Shown: positions 37,642 through 53,022, counted from the stretch's first letter. The stretch: 64,000 bases of DNA from Chamaea fasciata (GCA_029207755.1 JARCOQ010000005.1:49007563-49071562); one strand, 5' to 3'. The notes: generated by a model not told the origin, from the sequence alone. Program-made: numbers and translations.

Positions 37642-40600
37642 ATGGCATTGCTCCTGTGGCTGGGGTCGCAACTGTCATCTATCTGGAGCAACATCTCTGT
37701 ACTGACAATTTTTCTTACAGTGTTTACTTTACTGCTTGACTTCATGAAGCGCAGAAAGAAGTGGACCCATTACCCACCTGGCCCAGCCTCGCTGCCATTT
37801 GTTGGGACCATGTTCTCCATTGACTTCCACAACCCCCACCACACCTTCAGCCAGGTGAGTGCAGCCCCTGAATGAAACACTCCACATACAATCAATCCAC
37901 CGTGGGCCCAGGAGGGGTGGGTCACACCCTGGCAGCAGCTACAGGTCCTTAACGCAGAATAGGAGTTTCCGTTTCCCCTGAAGTTGCTAGATAGAGCTTT
38001 AAGACTAATTAGCAAAAAAAGATAAAAGTATGCACACAGGATGATAAACATAGCTGGAAACAGTGGATAAACAGATAATGAGAAATACAGTGGGTGTTTT
38101 GTCAAGTTATGTAACAAGAAACACAGCACATGACCAAAGAAAAGGTTCAAGGAAAGGTCACCTGTAATATTGAAGCGCTCAGTGAGTAGGGTTCCCAGAG
38201 ACACCTTTAGATGACCCTCTAGGACCATAAAAAGGACTTCCAGTAGGAGGCAGATGCGTGCAGTTAAGTCCTAGGAAAAGTGATGTTTATGTAGTAGCTG
38301 GGAAGCACGCTGCAATGGCTATGTGTGATCATGATGGAATAAATACCCTGTTGTAAAGTTTCATGACATTCATTCTTATTAAAAGAGTCCAGTGCTACAA
38401 TAAAGAATACCTGCTTCCTAATACTTAAAATTATATTAGAAAGTTTATTTTTGGCCAACTTCAGTATCACTAGCCTTGCGCAAAGCTGAAGGGCAATGCT
38501 CTCTCCAAAGTCCAGGATGAAGCAAGTCACTGCCTAAGGACACTGACCTGGCCTGCACAGATAAAGAGACAATCACATACCAACACTTTCCAACCTCTAT
38601 CTTCCCATCTGTGTATGAGCTCCGTGGGGGACCACTGCCCCCAGTGATAGGTGCTGCTGTAGAGCTGGCTGCCAGCCTAACTGGGCTTGGAGGCAAAGGA
38701 GCAGAGGATATACAAACAAGGGAAGACAAACAAATATATGTGGGCCAAGAATGTGGCTGCAGGAATGGCAGGCTTCCCTGCGAGTTGCTGAAGCACGCCT
38801 GCAGGCATGTGACAGTTTCAGTTAAAGAGACCTGCTTGTGGGATTTGCCCCAGCAGTAACGCTCAAAATCTCAGTAGCTTCCTATTCAAAGTCAGGGCTT
38901 AGCTTTCCTCAGAGGGGAAGCACGGCTTTCACAGCTTTCAGCAGATAAACCACAGGTGTTTTGTGCTTTAGCTTGCAAACTCTAAAGACCTCTTTTGTAG
39001 GACAGCGCTGTTCAGCTGCCTGTCCAAAACCTGCCAAGTGGAGAAACTAAATACAGCATTTGTATTATTTACTTGCATGTAGTCCAAAAGCTTACCATTT
39101 TTAAATCATATCACGGCAGGGTCATGCTAACCACAATCTTGACCAGTAATCATTTTTCATGACATATTTCTAGTGCCAATGAAGTGCTAATTCCCTTTTC
39201 AACCCTACTGCAAATACAGTATTAAGTACTTCAATTCTTTGCAATGCTACAGTGCAGAAATCAAGAATCTTAGCTTTCAAGCAAAAAAAAAAAAAAAGAA
39301 AAAAAGAAAAAAAAATCTATGGGGTGTTGCTACTATTGCACAGTCTTTAAAAAATGTGCTTCTGAGCTTTGCTCAGTGTTCCTGACTAGTAGGGGAGCTT
39401 TGGCCTGCCTTCCCTGGGGTCTATATCCCATTAAAGGGCTTGTCTACCTGGAGAAGACTTTGCTCCATGGCCCGCTCTCATGGCGAGTATATGGCTGACA
39501 GGATTACCTGTGCAGCCAGCCTGATTCAGCTTTATGAGGCTTAGAGATCACAGCAGATGTAGGGTGTGTGCCAGTTACCAGTCATACTGGACGTATACAC
39601 TCCTTTTAGGGAAAAAGTTGACCTGAAACTCCAGTGTGGAATTGCCTTTCCCAGCCATGTTTCTGGAAACCTGGCTCTGGGTAGATCTCTAGGTACAAAT
39701 GCATCTTTAAATTAAAATTACAAATCACCTTATTATCAATATTTCCTTCAACAGAAGTAGACTAACTCAAAGCTTACTTAGTCTTTCAGATCAAAATAAA
39801 TAGAAACATTAGGAAATAATTCATTATTGAGCATGCAGTTTTTTAAAATCCCCAAAAAGGTTCTTGACAGAATTAAAAGTATTGCACAATGTTTATGACA
39901 ATGGTTTGGCCAGGATAGGTGTATTCCACTTACAGGGCATTGATGCCTGCTACACCTGCTGCTTGGCACTGTTCGGAGTGGTTGCACTGCAAAGATAAGG
40001 GTCAAAGATCAGCTGAAGATCTCTGAATAAAGGTACCTCAAAGTTCACTAAATAGTAAAGGCCCTAAGGAAGGATATGGTGATATTTCTGATATTATACT
40101 CGACTCATTTTTGGGGACATGCTTTTTTTACCTTGGCAGCTTCAGAAGAAGTTTGGAAACATCTTCAGTCTCCAGAACTGCTGGACCAACCTGGTAGTGC
40201 TAAATGGGTATAAAACAGTGAAGGAAGCCCTGGTCCACAAATCAGAGGACTTTGCTGACCGGCCACACTTTCCAATATATGAACATCTAGGCTATGGAAA
40301 GAATTCTGAAGGTAAGTCCCATGAAAGTGGACATTCCTTGATGGCACTAGCATGAGAAGGATTGGACAGAGGAAAGATTTTCTCAGTATGGTACACCTTC
40401 GCATGTCCCCCGGGTCAGCCTCCTTGTATATCTGGCATCCTCTGGTGGCAACAAACTCAGATTTGATTAAATGGGGGCTCCCCTTAGAGGCTGTAGTATG
40501 GCTGCAGCAAGCACACACTTCTTCAGCTGTGTAAGGACACTATAAGTGTTACAACTTTTCTGCCAGCTCCCAACACCCACAAATTAGTGCTTATAGTGCT

Positions 40601-43600
40601 TATGTAACACAAAGTGCTTATGTAAAATGTTACGTGTAAGTTGTTGCAAAAAAAAAAAGGTGACTTTCTTTCAAGACAGAGTATTTTCCTGCATCCTACC
40701 CACATCACATCCTCAGCTGCTATGTGGTGGCACAAGCTGCTACCCAGTTCGCACAAGCTATGGGAACAATGCTGAATGGTTTGGAGGGAGGATTCCTTTA
40801 TCCTTAGCAGCCCTTGTTGCTCCCATTGAATCCCCCCTGCACCTTTGCCAGCCATGCACAGGCATTAGAAGGTGCAGTGATCCATTTCAGAATTGCTGTC
40901 TGAACAAGCTGCACAAGGTCAGACTGTTCCATCTATCCACACAGACCCGTACCTCCAGACTCACAATTGCTGTTCTCTAGCAAAGTTCGCTTGATGTACA
41001 AGTCAGATATCTGACATTTCTTGCTCATCCACAATTCCAGGGATTGTTTTCGCAAGATATGGGCATGTCTGGAAGGAGCTAAGGAGATTCACACTCTCTA
41101 CACTGAGGAACTTTGGGATGGGAAAGAAATCCCTGGAGGAGCGAGTGGTAGAGGAAGCTGGATTTCTTTGTTCTGAAGTCAAGTCTAAAGAAGGTTTGTG
41201 ACATCCACAAGGATGGGGAAATCACAGAAAAAGTCAATACAGTGATGCAGAAAAAAGGAATACTACAGCTACTCCTATTTGCATGCAGTGCTCTCTTCCC
41301 ATGCAAACGCAGTGTTTCTGGTCTATGTGCACTCCTTGAAGCCATGTCTGCTTTCCACAGCTGGACTACCGTAGCACTAATCCATTAGAAATAGTAAACA
41401 AATAGGAAATTAGAAATAGAGAGGTAAAACATAGTTATTCCCAGAGCTCAGTAATTCTAACTTTATGAAGTTTAGTGGAACATATTGATATTTTCACATG
41501 CAATAAAATTGCAGCTGAGAGTTCGCAGCCTGTCATCCAGACACAGAACAGAGTGTTACTTGTCAAGTCACAGAACAACCCTGCAACTCGGTTTTTCTTG
41601 GGAGTTTTCTTCTTTAATCATAGATCAACCAAATATTAGTAAGAATGAGATGATCTTCATTTCCTAGTATGATGCTTTGAGTGGTTTGGGGGCTTTTTCT
41701 CCTGGTGTCATCAAGGTGGCACTTGTATATTCTCATTGCTGACAGATCAAATCCAGCAGTTAGGTGTTGCTGAGCTTCATGGCTTGGTCTCCATTTCCAT
41801 TTTCAGGTAAATCTTTTGATATACATGTTCTTATAAATAATGCTGTCTGCAACATGATCTGTGTCATTGTCTTTGGAGACCGTTTTGACTACGGTGATGA
41901 GACATTCAGCAAGCTGTCACAGTTATTTCAAAATTCCTTGAATGAAGAAACTGGATTCCTGCCTCAGGTAAACCACAAGCTGTAAGAAGCTGTACTCTAT
42001 TGCTTGAGAGAATTGAGTTTTCATCATTTTTCTTTTTTTGCATCATGTAATATCTTCTCTCTCACTCTCTCTGGTTCTCACACCCCAGCTTCTTAACGTG
42101 GTTCCCGTTTTGGTGCGCATCCCTGGAGTGCCAAAGAAAGCCTTTCGAGCACAAAAGGAGTTAATGGACTTCATAGATGTGGTCTTAGATAAGCATATGA
42201 AGACCTGGGACCCTGCTTACACCCGAGATCTCACGGATGTGTTTTTAAAGGAAATGGAGAAGGTAGGGTGACACTAGCAGACCCTCTGGGCTCAGGAGTA
42301 GTTCCTTAGGCTGTTCAAGCTTGTGAAGCTGACTTTCCTCATAGAGCTGCATAAAACCTCTTACCAACCAACTAATTTCCTACTTTTTCATTCCACATTG
42401 TATCTTGAGAAGAAAGGTATTCTTCCTGCCATAACCTCTTTTACTGTCTTAAGACACCATATTATCTGTTGATGTTCTTGTTTCCATTTTCTGCCTTCAC
42501 ATTTCCTTTAGAGTCTAGGAACTTCCTTCTTTCGAGCCTACAAAAATTTGAAGGCTTTTAAAAGGCAATGATTGAGAATTCACTAATTGTCCTAAATTTG
42601 CACCAGGGAACAAGTTGGCATGCAAGATTCAGTGTAATGTCAGTGCCTCAATGACTGATGCCTCAAAATCAGTCACAGAACTGGAGCAACAGATTGACTT
42701 TTTGGTGTCATTGCCCCATCCGTAGCCTGCCTTTGAACCAAGTTATGATTTGAAACTAGTGTCTCCGATACATATTTTTGAATTGCTTGCTAAGAACTAG
42801 TTTGCTAGATGTCAGAAGGCGGCCTAAATCTGAACTTCACTGAAGTTAAAAGGAGTCTTTCCTTGAATTCAGTCAGGCACAAAGTCTGTATAAAATCAAA
42901 GATATTTGGGTCAGCCTGTCCATCTGCCATATGTTTCTGCACATGGATTCACTAAATTTCAAGTGCCAGATGAGCAATATTAGCAAATTCTGCTTGCAAA
43001 TCACTTCCACAATCTAAATCCTCAGGCTGGACTGCTACCCTGCATAACAAACCCTGCCATGCTGTGGGTGCCGGGACCTCCAGCTCACGCATTGCACCCC
43101 CCAGCTCGCATGGGCAGAGCAACGTGACCCATGAGCAGTACAACTTGGGGGTGGATGTGAGCCTGACCATGCTGCCTCCTCTTATACCTCTCTTCTGTTC
43201 ACTAACATCACTTGATAAGCCAGTTTGATAAATCCCTCTCCTGAGTTAACTTTGGTCAAGTCAGTCCCAAACTCCCTTGTCTGAGATCTTTTATTGGAAT
43301 AACAGTTGAATCTTAAATGCATTATTAATTGCTATCCATATTACAATAGCATCTAAATATACAGAATAACTTAACAGAAGCTAGTCCCTAGGAAAGGGAA
43401 GTGTAAAAAGGATTAGAAAAGACAAGCAGATGAACTCATGCAGAGAGCTTGTCATATCTCATATGCTAACAAATTTGAGCTCAATTAGCATTTGGATGAG
43501 AGACCAGTTTTGCTGAAAGTGGTGTTGCAGACTTAATAGGCAGCAATAATCCTTTAACCTAATAACCCTGATCCTTTTTTTTTTTTTTTCTCAATTGTAA

Positions 43601-46329
43601 GAAAGTACCAGAGCAGGAGCAGCAAAAATCTGTAATGCATAGCTAGAGATAATGCCCTAAAATAATGCTAATTTTGGATTTGCTACATCAAGCAGCCTCC
43701 TCCTTACTCTATGGCTTTTATCATCTGATCAAACCTGAATAACTGTGTTCCACCTCCTCTGGGGGATGATGTTATAGTGAATGGCAAGGGCCTGCTGTTT
43801 GTTTGAGCTGAGTGCACAAGGTGTCAGCTTCTGTCCTGAGGGCAGGGGTAGCATTCTTCTCTGAGTATACTAGAGGTGGTTGAGGACCTTCAAATACAGG
43901 AGGTAACAGGTACATCAGTCATGCTCAGACAGTTGCTGTGCTCTACTCTCCCAATGAAAAACAGGAACACATGCTAAAAAAAATGAATCTAGTGCTTCTC
44001 AGCACTTGTCTGGGCAGTGGTCTTCTCGCCCAGCAAATACCCTACTTCCAGTCACCCACTTTTTTGCTCTCTCCACAGGGTAAGGCAGCTGAAGAGAACG
44101 GTTTCCACTATAACAACCTTCGTCTGGTGGCCCTGGACTTGTTTACAGCTGGTTCTGAGACCACCTCCACCTCTCTCCGGTGGGCATTGCTGTTTATGCT
44201 TCTCCACCCAGAAATACAGAGTAAGTCAGAAACTTACTTACAGAAGTGTAGCCTCTTCCCTTCAAGACTTATTTTTCCGCAAGGATTTCACAATGAGGAG
44301 CAGCAATCCATGGATTTTGCAATGAGGAACAGCTTTGATGGTTGTTGGTCTAGCAGAAACACAGGAGAAACACTTCCCAAACAGCAGTTCTGGCAGGGGG
44401 GTAGCTGTGATAAAAAGACTGGAGTTCAACAGGCAAGTTTGCCCTTGCCTTCATTTTGAGGGCTTCACCTGGGGACTTGCAGTGGTCAGTGTACCCTCTT
44501 CCAGTATTTGGAATAGATGCTGATTGGTTTAAATTCTCTAATGCTGTTTGCCCAGGTACCCTTCAAGCTGCAAAGAGGAGGGGTAAGGTAGCATGTCAAG
44601 TGGCAAGGCCCTTATGCTATGAGCAAAGAATAGTCATACAGAGTCACCAGTCAACTGAAAAATGCCTTCCCATCTGGTTTCTGTGTCTAACTGCTTGTCC
44701 TGTTCTCACACAGTGCCTACAGTCTCATGCAGCCAGTCTTCCTTCAGCTTGTACCAGCTGCTTCTGGTTGTCTAAGGGTCCTCTAATTCTTTATCTGTTC
44801 TGCTTTCAGGTAAGGTCCAGGCAGAGATTGATAAAGTGATTGGCAGAGAGAGACCCCCCACCATGAAGGACCAAGCAAGCATGCCTTACACTAATGCTGT
44901 GATCCATGAAGTGCAACGCTGCGGGGATATTGTTCCTGTTGGAGTGCCTCACATGACGTACCGGGACACCGAGTTGCAAGGCTTCTTTATTCCCAAGGTA
45001 ACCATGACCAGATAAGCAATACAGCAGCCTCTCCTCATGCAGATGCCGGGCATGGGGTGGGGATGATCCCATCCAACCCTGCAGCCTTGCACTTCCAGCC
45101 CCAATTACAGTCACTGTTGAGCACTAAAATAGGACATTTTGAAATGCTAAATTCAAGCAGATTAACACATCTGTCTGTGTTCTAGGCTTACACTTGTTGT
45201 ATAGGAACGCAACTGCAGCTGGCAGTGGCAGCTCAGTGCAAAGGTTTCCTTTCCTCTTGATGAGCCGTGATATTCACTGCCTGTCAGAAGAAGCCTAACA
45301 GGCTCTCTGGAGGCCCTGAACGTACTGGCTTTCCTGAGATGGTAGTAGTTAAATTCTAACCTCTGAAGCTACTCAAATGCCGTTGGCATTCAGATCAGTT
45401 CTGCTGTGACAGGCAGCTGCCCTGGCAGCAGTGGTGGAATTCAAGCTTGGGATATTTTTGTATTTTTTGTAGCCATGTGGTATCTCCTCTCATTTAGAAC
45501 CTTGACATGTGAAACAGGAAAGCTTTGAGATTTTCCATGGTCCCTGTGAAAGTTGGTCTTTGAAGTCTGTCAGTCAGCTTTTTCTCTGCAGCTATAAAAC
45601 AAGTCCAGGAGGATCTGAGAAGCAGAGGCTGTTTCCACTGTGTAACCGTGAAATTGGCATTTGCATGCAACAGCCTTTGTAAGGATACAAATTGCAAAAG
45701 TTCAGATGCTTCAGAGTGTAGGGCAGGCACCATATGCCATTGGAAAAGGGCCCTGCTTTACCTCTTCGTCAAATAAGATTGCAGAAGTGGAAATCGGTGC
45801 TATTAGATGGGAGATTAAAGAGGGACCAGCACTGCTCCGCTGTGCCAAGATGACGCTGCTGTTCTCACTTAAGTTGTTTCCTCTTGTGGAAACAGGGGAC
45901 GACAATCATCACCAACTTGTCTTCCGTGCTGAAGGATGAGACAGTCTGGGAGAAACCAAACCAGTTTTACCCCGAACACTTCCTGGATGCGAAGGGGAAA
46001 TTTGTGAAACCAGAGGCCTTCCTGCCCTTCTCAGCAGGTATATCTGAGGGTTGAATCCAGCTGCAAGTCAGAAGCACAGCAGGACGGTGATCTGCTTCCC
46101 CTGCGGCAATTCTAGCATCGATTAGACACTTCCTATTCCCTCTATTGCAGGTCGACGTTCCTGTCCGGGAGAACAGCTGGCCAGGATGGAGCTCTTTCTC
46201 TTCTTTACCACTCTCCTACAGAAATTCACTTTTGTGCTGCCTGAGGACCAGCCCAGGCCACGGGAGGACGCTCACTTTGCACTCACAAACTCCCCACACC
46301 CATACCTGCTGCGAGCTCTCCCAAGATAA
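37642..46329 (+). CDS. CYP2D: CYP2D-family cytochrome P450, nine exons
   Basis: A microsomal monooxygenase anchored in the ER membrane; family members oxidise basic amines such as alkaloids and drugs using NADPH-P450 reductase. Exons: 37642-37854, 40140-40311, 41041-41193, 41807-41967, 42089-42262, 44079-44220, 44810-44997, 45896-46037, 46151-46329. Phases match across every junction and give 507 residues (human CYP2D6 has 497). Visible marks are an N-terminal membrane helix (about 15-35), the hinge PPGPASLP, the I-helix AGSETTST (315-322), the K-helix EVQR, and the heme loop [10 protein letters not shown] with the axial Cys at 453. The CYP2D6 substrate acids Glu216 and Asp301 are matched by the second Glu of LNEETG and by Asp311. 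The gene looks intact and is a single copy here. Chicken and songbird orthologues carry various numbers, so I give the family symbol only. The exon 3 donor (GTTTGT) is weak. Confidence 0.95.
37855..40139 (+). other. CYP2D: CYP2D intron 1
   Basis: A phase-0 intron of 2.3 kb. It holds an A-rich run interrupted by G at 39282-39317. No exon or named transposon was seen. The other long CYP2D introns are 42263-44078, 44998-45895, 40312-41040 and 41194-41806; they hold only simple T runs (43575-43589) and unremarkable sequence. Confidence 0.7.
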
Positions 46330-47740
46330 GTGCACACCACTCTCCTTTTATTCACAGACCACCACCCACCCAAACTCTGTCAGAAACATTGCAGGTCTCG
46401 GGAGGATCATGCCAGGTTCGATCTCAAATCTGTGCAGAAGGCCACATCTGTGTAAAGTAAGGATTTAGGCAAATATCTTGTTTAGCTTAATTCTAGTTGT
46501 GATTCGCGAATCAGACAAGAGAGCTTCAGCTTCAACAAGGTGACATTAAAATGGAGTTTAAGAGTAGTGCTTCTAAAAACTCTTACCATCCAAGACATAC
46601 ATGCCCCCTTCATTCCTTCCTGTTTATTACACTCTCCTGTATGTTGAACAAGTATTGCATTGTCTTGATTTATAGCTTCAAAGAAAGTAAGTTTTAATCC
46701 TGACGACCCTTAGGTCACACTATGCTTTCAGTAGGAGTAAATATCAAGGAGTACACGAATAATCCATATGGTGTTTCAGCCACAGAAGAAGGTCATTTGT
46801 GAAACACAGAAATTTAGACAAATACCTTTAAAGAGAAATCCTGGTGTTTAGATTTACTATCTCCTTTAATTAAAACTTTTTTTTTTTTTGGCATTACATA
46901 AACTCAACTCTTGGGCAGGTTTGGAACTCACAAAGGGGTGGAGTTAAACTGTTTGAAACTGTATGGCCACAGATTTCAGAGTTACCTTTCTCTTTCTTCC
47001 TGCAATATTCCTTACAAATTGTTTTGCAAGATGTAAAGATATGTTGATGCTTAAATTAGCATTATACCCTACCACATCTAAAAAGACAACAGCACAAAGG
47101 AGCTCCTATGTACAACCGTGTACAGTAGTAATTTTGTGTAATAGTAATTTTGGAAGCTGTGAAAGCTATTGAATTATATAAATACTTATTAACATAATTA
47201 AGATTTGAACTTCAGCAGGAACTGCACATTTATGCTTTTCATCTACAAAATAACTTGAAAGAATAAAAGTAATGTGAAATCTTCTTTCTCGCCCCTCCTC
47301 TTTGTGGTTGCCTCAGTCCTGTTGTGCTCCTGCATCAGATTTCTCTCCTCACACCTGCATCTTTCAAGATCATTTCAGTGTTACTTTTCTGGTGTGTTAA
47401 ATGACACTGAACTGAACACGTTCAGATTTATAGCGGCCAGCACATACCCAAGCGTGTTGAAGGAGAACTTAACTTTAGAGGGGGTCCAGGCACTCGTAGA
47501 TTTGGATAAAAACGTGGGTATAGCTAGAGTAGGTACTGTGTTTGCTAGCATGTAACAAGTGCCAGCTGCAAGACCGAACCGCAGCCGATTGCAGCGTTCC
47601 GGGACAAAGGGAACGAATTTATCGTCCCAAAGCCCAGCCCTGCCCTGAGGGAGGAGCGGGCCCTGAGGGGCGGTGCGGACCCGACGCCCTCAGCAGGCGG
47701 GGCCAGATATGGGCAGGCCCAGCAGCTGCTCCACCCCCTG
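46330..47740 (+). other. CYP2D 3' UTR and spacer to NDUFA6
   Basis: Candidate polyadenylation signals are ATTAAA at 46545-46550 and AATAAA at 47262-47267; I cannot tell which is used. The rest is AT-rich with a T run at 46880-46890. CpG density rises sharply from about 47570, where the NDUFA6 island begins. Confidence 0.5.
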
Positions 47741-47749
47741 CAGCGCTGG

Positions 47750-47850
47750 TGATTGGCGTTTCTTCCGCCCAATCGGGTGGGAGGTGGCCGGCCCGGAAGG
47801 CCGGAGTGGCAGCTCAGCCGGCCAATAGGGGAAGCTGCCGTGCCCTGCGC
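47750..47850 (+). promoter_or_regulatory. NDUFA6: NDUFA6 CpG-island promoter
   Basis: This GC-rich stretch carries three CCAAT boxes, one inverted (ATTGG at 47752, CCAAT at 47769, CCAAT at 47822), and a CCGGAAG ETS/GABP (NRF-2) site at 47793-47799, with no TATA box. NF-Y plus ETS sites are typical of nuclear genes for respiratory-chain subunits. The coding start lies 40 nt beyond. Confidence 0.6.
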
Positions 47851-47889
47851 GTTCCCGCGGGCGGCTGGGAAGGCGGCGGCGGCAGCAAG

Positions 47890-49642
<1,753 letters not shown>

Positions 49643-49675
49643 GAAACTGACTCTGTCTGCCTGCCTTATATTGCA

Positions 49676-49681
49676 AATAAA
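49676..49681 (+). terminator. NDUFA6: NDUFA6 polyadenylation signal
   Basis: AATAAA lies 34 nt after the stop codon and is followed by an A-rich stretch. The 3' UTR would be only about 50-60 nt, usual for this gene class. Confidence 0.8.
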
Positions 49682-49699
49682 GTTCTATGGAATAGAAAA

Positions 49700-52505
49700 A
49701 AAATCCATACAAAGAGATTCTCTAGCATCTTAGGAGCCTAATGACTAGGTGAATTCAGAGCATGTGCCAGTGAGTGTGATCTGTTTGAAGAGCTGTAATT
49801 TCCTAGTTTTGCCAGTGTGTATTTTCCATGGATGGCATTTATCCCATGACTTGCCCTGGGGTGTCTGCTGAATAACCACAACACAAGCTGGCTGTGGGTC
49901 TTTGTGCTTAGCCTGCAGCCCCATCTGTAGATGTTGGCTCTGTGAGGAAAAGGGCAGGCCTCCAGAAAATCCACCATACTCACAGAAATATTCTTGTGCT
50001 TGAGGGACATGTGTACTCAGGTAGTGTCTTGCAATTTCAATGCAATGCTATGACTGTTGACCTTCGTTTTTTTATTAGACATTAGTCTCCTTAGTTTCTC
50101 AGAGAATATATAAAATCCAGTAGGCAAATAAATCCTTGTGCATTAAAACATCAGCAGAGTCCATTTTCTCTGCTGTAAAATGAAATTACCTGGGAAAAGG
50201 GAGTTTGTACTGTTTTCTAGAATAGGAAGGCTCTGTAAGAGCTTCTGAAGCCTAGCAGGAGATGGTGTCCTACCACCACCTCATCCACTGAATCAGGAAT
50301 TACTAGTTCCCTTTTGAGAGGGATAAGGAGAATTTATTCTTTCACCAGACAGAACAGGTTTTCAGCAAGTAACTTGGTGCTGGAGCTCTTCCAGATGTTA
50401 CCAGCACTGGATGTTTGTAGTACACTCAAACTTCTTTTTTTTTCCAGCTTAAATAAAAGTCTTTTTATCCTGTAACTACTGGGGCTTTCTTCTCCATGAG
50501 GACTGTAACACAACACTCCTCAGGAATGTGTACACAGGTACCTTCGGGCTCCAGGGTTGGCATGTTCTTAAGGACAGGGTTAACTAAGGAGGGACTGTGG
50601 GACAAAGCAGTGAAAAGGATTTTGGCAGCATATAAAACAGGACCACATACAGTTTGGCTCCCAAGAGCATATAAACCAATTCTCAGGTGGCTTTGGGGCA
50701 AGGAGGGGGCAACTCAGATACCAAGGGACTCAAGAACCTGACAGCTGCCTTTAGCTACAGCTCTTGAGGTTACTCAGATTACAGGCTCCCTTTTCTCTCA
50801 GTAGCCATGCTGGAGAGCAAACATTAAAAGCTGTGCCAAAGGATAAGGGAACAGATGTAGTTGTTGGAACTATACGCTGCTCCCAATTCAACAACACCAC
50901 CAATAAGGAAGGAAGGAAGGAAGAAGTGGGCAGTCAAGAGGCCAGATCTAGTGACCAGAAACCATGAGACACTGGGGCAGTGCTGGCTTAAGAAAAATAA
51001 TTGACTAACCTCTCAAGGTTTCATTTTGAGAGAACAGCTGGTGTGATGTGACTGAAGATACACTTCCTGTGCCATAACAGCAGAGACCTTTTAAGTCTAT
51101 TATACAATGATTTAAGTGTAATAGCAAACATTTTATGAAAAGAGGAGTTGAAATTAATACAGTGGAGAAAACAAATACATTAGGGCTCTTTTAGAAGGAA
51201 GTACTGAACTGCCTAGGAAATACTGCATACTTGGAGCCAGTGTTCAAAGATTAAATGCTATAAAACACATGAGCAAGTTCATTTGCAACTTGTGATCTCA
51301 ACCTTTTACCAAAGCCACTCAAAGTTTTAAACTCGGTGATGATAATACTCTCACCTTCAGTGAGGTGAAGTTAATGCCACAGTCCCCATCAGATAGAGCT
51401 GCTAGGTTGCTGAACCACAGTGCCATTGTCGATGTGCACTTCCTTCTTTAACAGGGCTGTGTTGTGGGGCTGCTGCTTCCCCTAGGATTCCACACGGCCT
51501 GTAGATCAGTACTGAGTTACTGAAAGGACTCAAGAGAAAAGAAGCATGAGGAGAGCCTCCCTACTGGAACAGATGTACAGAGATAGAAAAGTTAAGACAG
51601 AAATGGTAGGACACAGGCAAATAATGTATAAAAACACAGGACCAAAGCTGGACATGTCAATCGCTTGATATTTAATTAAGTTTTTCCCGTGTTGCTAATT
51701 AAAGGCATCCCAAGCAGTCTCTGACGAGGTGAGCATGTGTGTGCAAGGACGCAGGGCCTGTCAAGCACTTCCTTCCACCCTGATCTGCAGATTTCCAGCA
51801 TACAGAGATGTGCAGGACACTCACTGGCAAAAGGGGATACAAAGGCCCCTGTCCCCTTTAGGAAGGACAAAACACAGGTGACAGATGTTGGAACCATTGT
51901 TTTGTCAATGGCTTTCTCCCTTCTGTTCTGTTCCAGTGCTGCAAATAGAACAACAAGCTGTTACAGACACACTACCGAGCTGCAGTCCGTATCCTCCTCC
52001 CAAAAACAACACAAGGTGGGGTTTACATAAAGGGAGTTTCCAACAGGCCAGTGCAGTCTTTGTAATCTTTTAAGTCTCAGCTTTTAGCTGCACAGTGCAT
52101 GCTGGAAAACCCCTTATCAACTGGAATACATCCACCAAAGTGATTATAAATCTACATTATTTACAACAACTTCTCTAAAACAGTTTCTTTGTTCTACAAA
52201 GAATCAAATACACCCAACTTTACACAAGAGCAAGCTAAATAGACTAATAGAAGATGGTAGAAAGTGTAGCATAATGCAGATAAAGGTGAATTACTTCCAT
52301 TCTTCCTTTCTGCAATGAGTCTGAATGGTCCAACTACTCCAGAGATCAGTGTTGTAACACCCACCAGACAGTTGGTTCTGATGGGTTCTGGAATTCTCTT
52401 AAATTGTTCACCTATATCAGAATTTCAGACAGTATGAGATTCTGTTTTAGAAGAGTTATTCCGTGAGTTAGGAGAAGACCTTTAAACAGGTAAACAAGTA
52501 GAACA
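49700..52505. other. Spacer between NDUFA6 and SMDT1
   Basis: No gene is recognised. It includes a T run (50433-50444), a short GGAA repeat (50907-50924) and A-rich sequence. ORFs up to 97 codons (51737-52030) have no recognisable features. Confidence 0.55.
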
Positions 52506-52509
52506 AAAT

Positions 52510-52985
52510 CGTGGAATCGTTTAGGTTGGAAAAGGCATTCAAGTTCATTGAGTCCCAGTTGTTAACCTAGTACTGCCAGGTCCACTGCTAAACCATGTCC
52601 TTAAGTGCCTCATTGACACCTCATTTAAGTACCTCCAGGGCCTGTGAATTCACCATTTCCCTGGGCAGCCTGCTCCAATGCTGGACAATCCTTCCCCTGA
52701 AGAAATGTTTCCCAATATCCAATCTAAACCTCCCCTAGCACAAGCTGAGGCTATTTCCTCTTGTTCTGTTGCTTGTTACTTGGGAAAAGATACTGAAACC
52801 TACCTGGCTACAGCCTCCTTTCAGATAGGTGTAGAGTGATAAGCTCTCCCCTGAGCCTTCCTTTCACCACGCTAAACAGCCCCAGCTCCCTCAGCCACTC
52901 CTCATAACAGGTGTGCTTCAGACCCCTCACCAGCTCTGTTGTCCTTCTTTGCATGTCTAATGTAGGAACACTCAAGCCTCTCTGT
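52510..52985 (-). mobile_element. CR1 LINE 3' fragment
   Basis: On the plus strand this begins with ATCGTTTAGGTTGGAAAAGG, the reversed CR1 end, and continues through 'CCAATATCCAATCTAAACCT', 'CTATTTCCTCTTGTTCTGTT' and 'CTCAGCCACTCCTCATAACA', all standard avian CR1 landmarks. It is better preserved than the copy at 20214. It lies immediately downstream of the SMDT1 polyadenylation signal. Confidence 0.95.
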
Positions 52986-53016
52986 TGTCTGCAGTATAGA
53001 CTCTCACTGAGTACAT

Positions 53017-53022
53017 TTTATT
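53017..53022 (-). terminator. SMDT1: SMDT1 polyadenylation signal
   Basis: On the minus strand this reads AATAAA, about 275 nt after the SMDT1 stop and just before the CR1 copy. It is the first canonical signal I noted after the stop. Confidence 0.55.
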
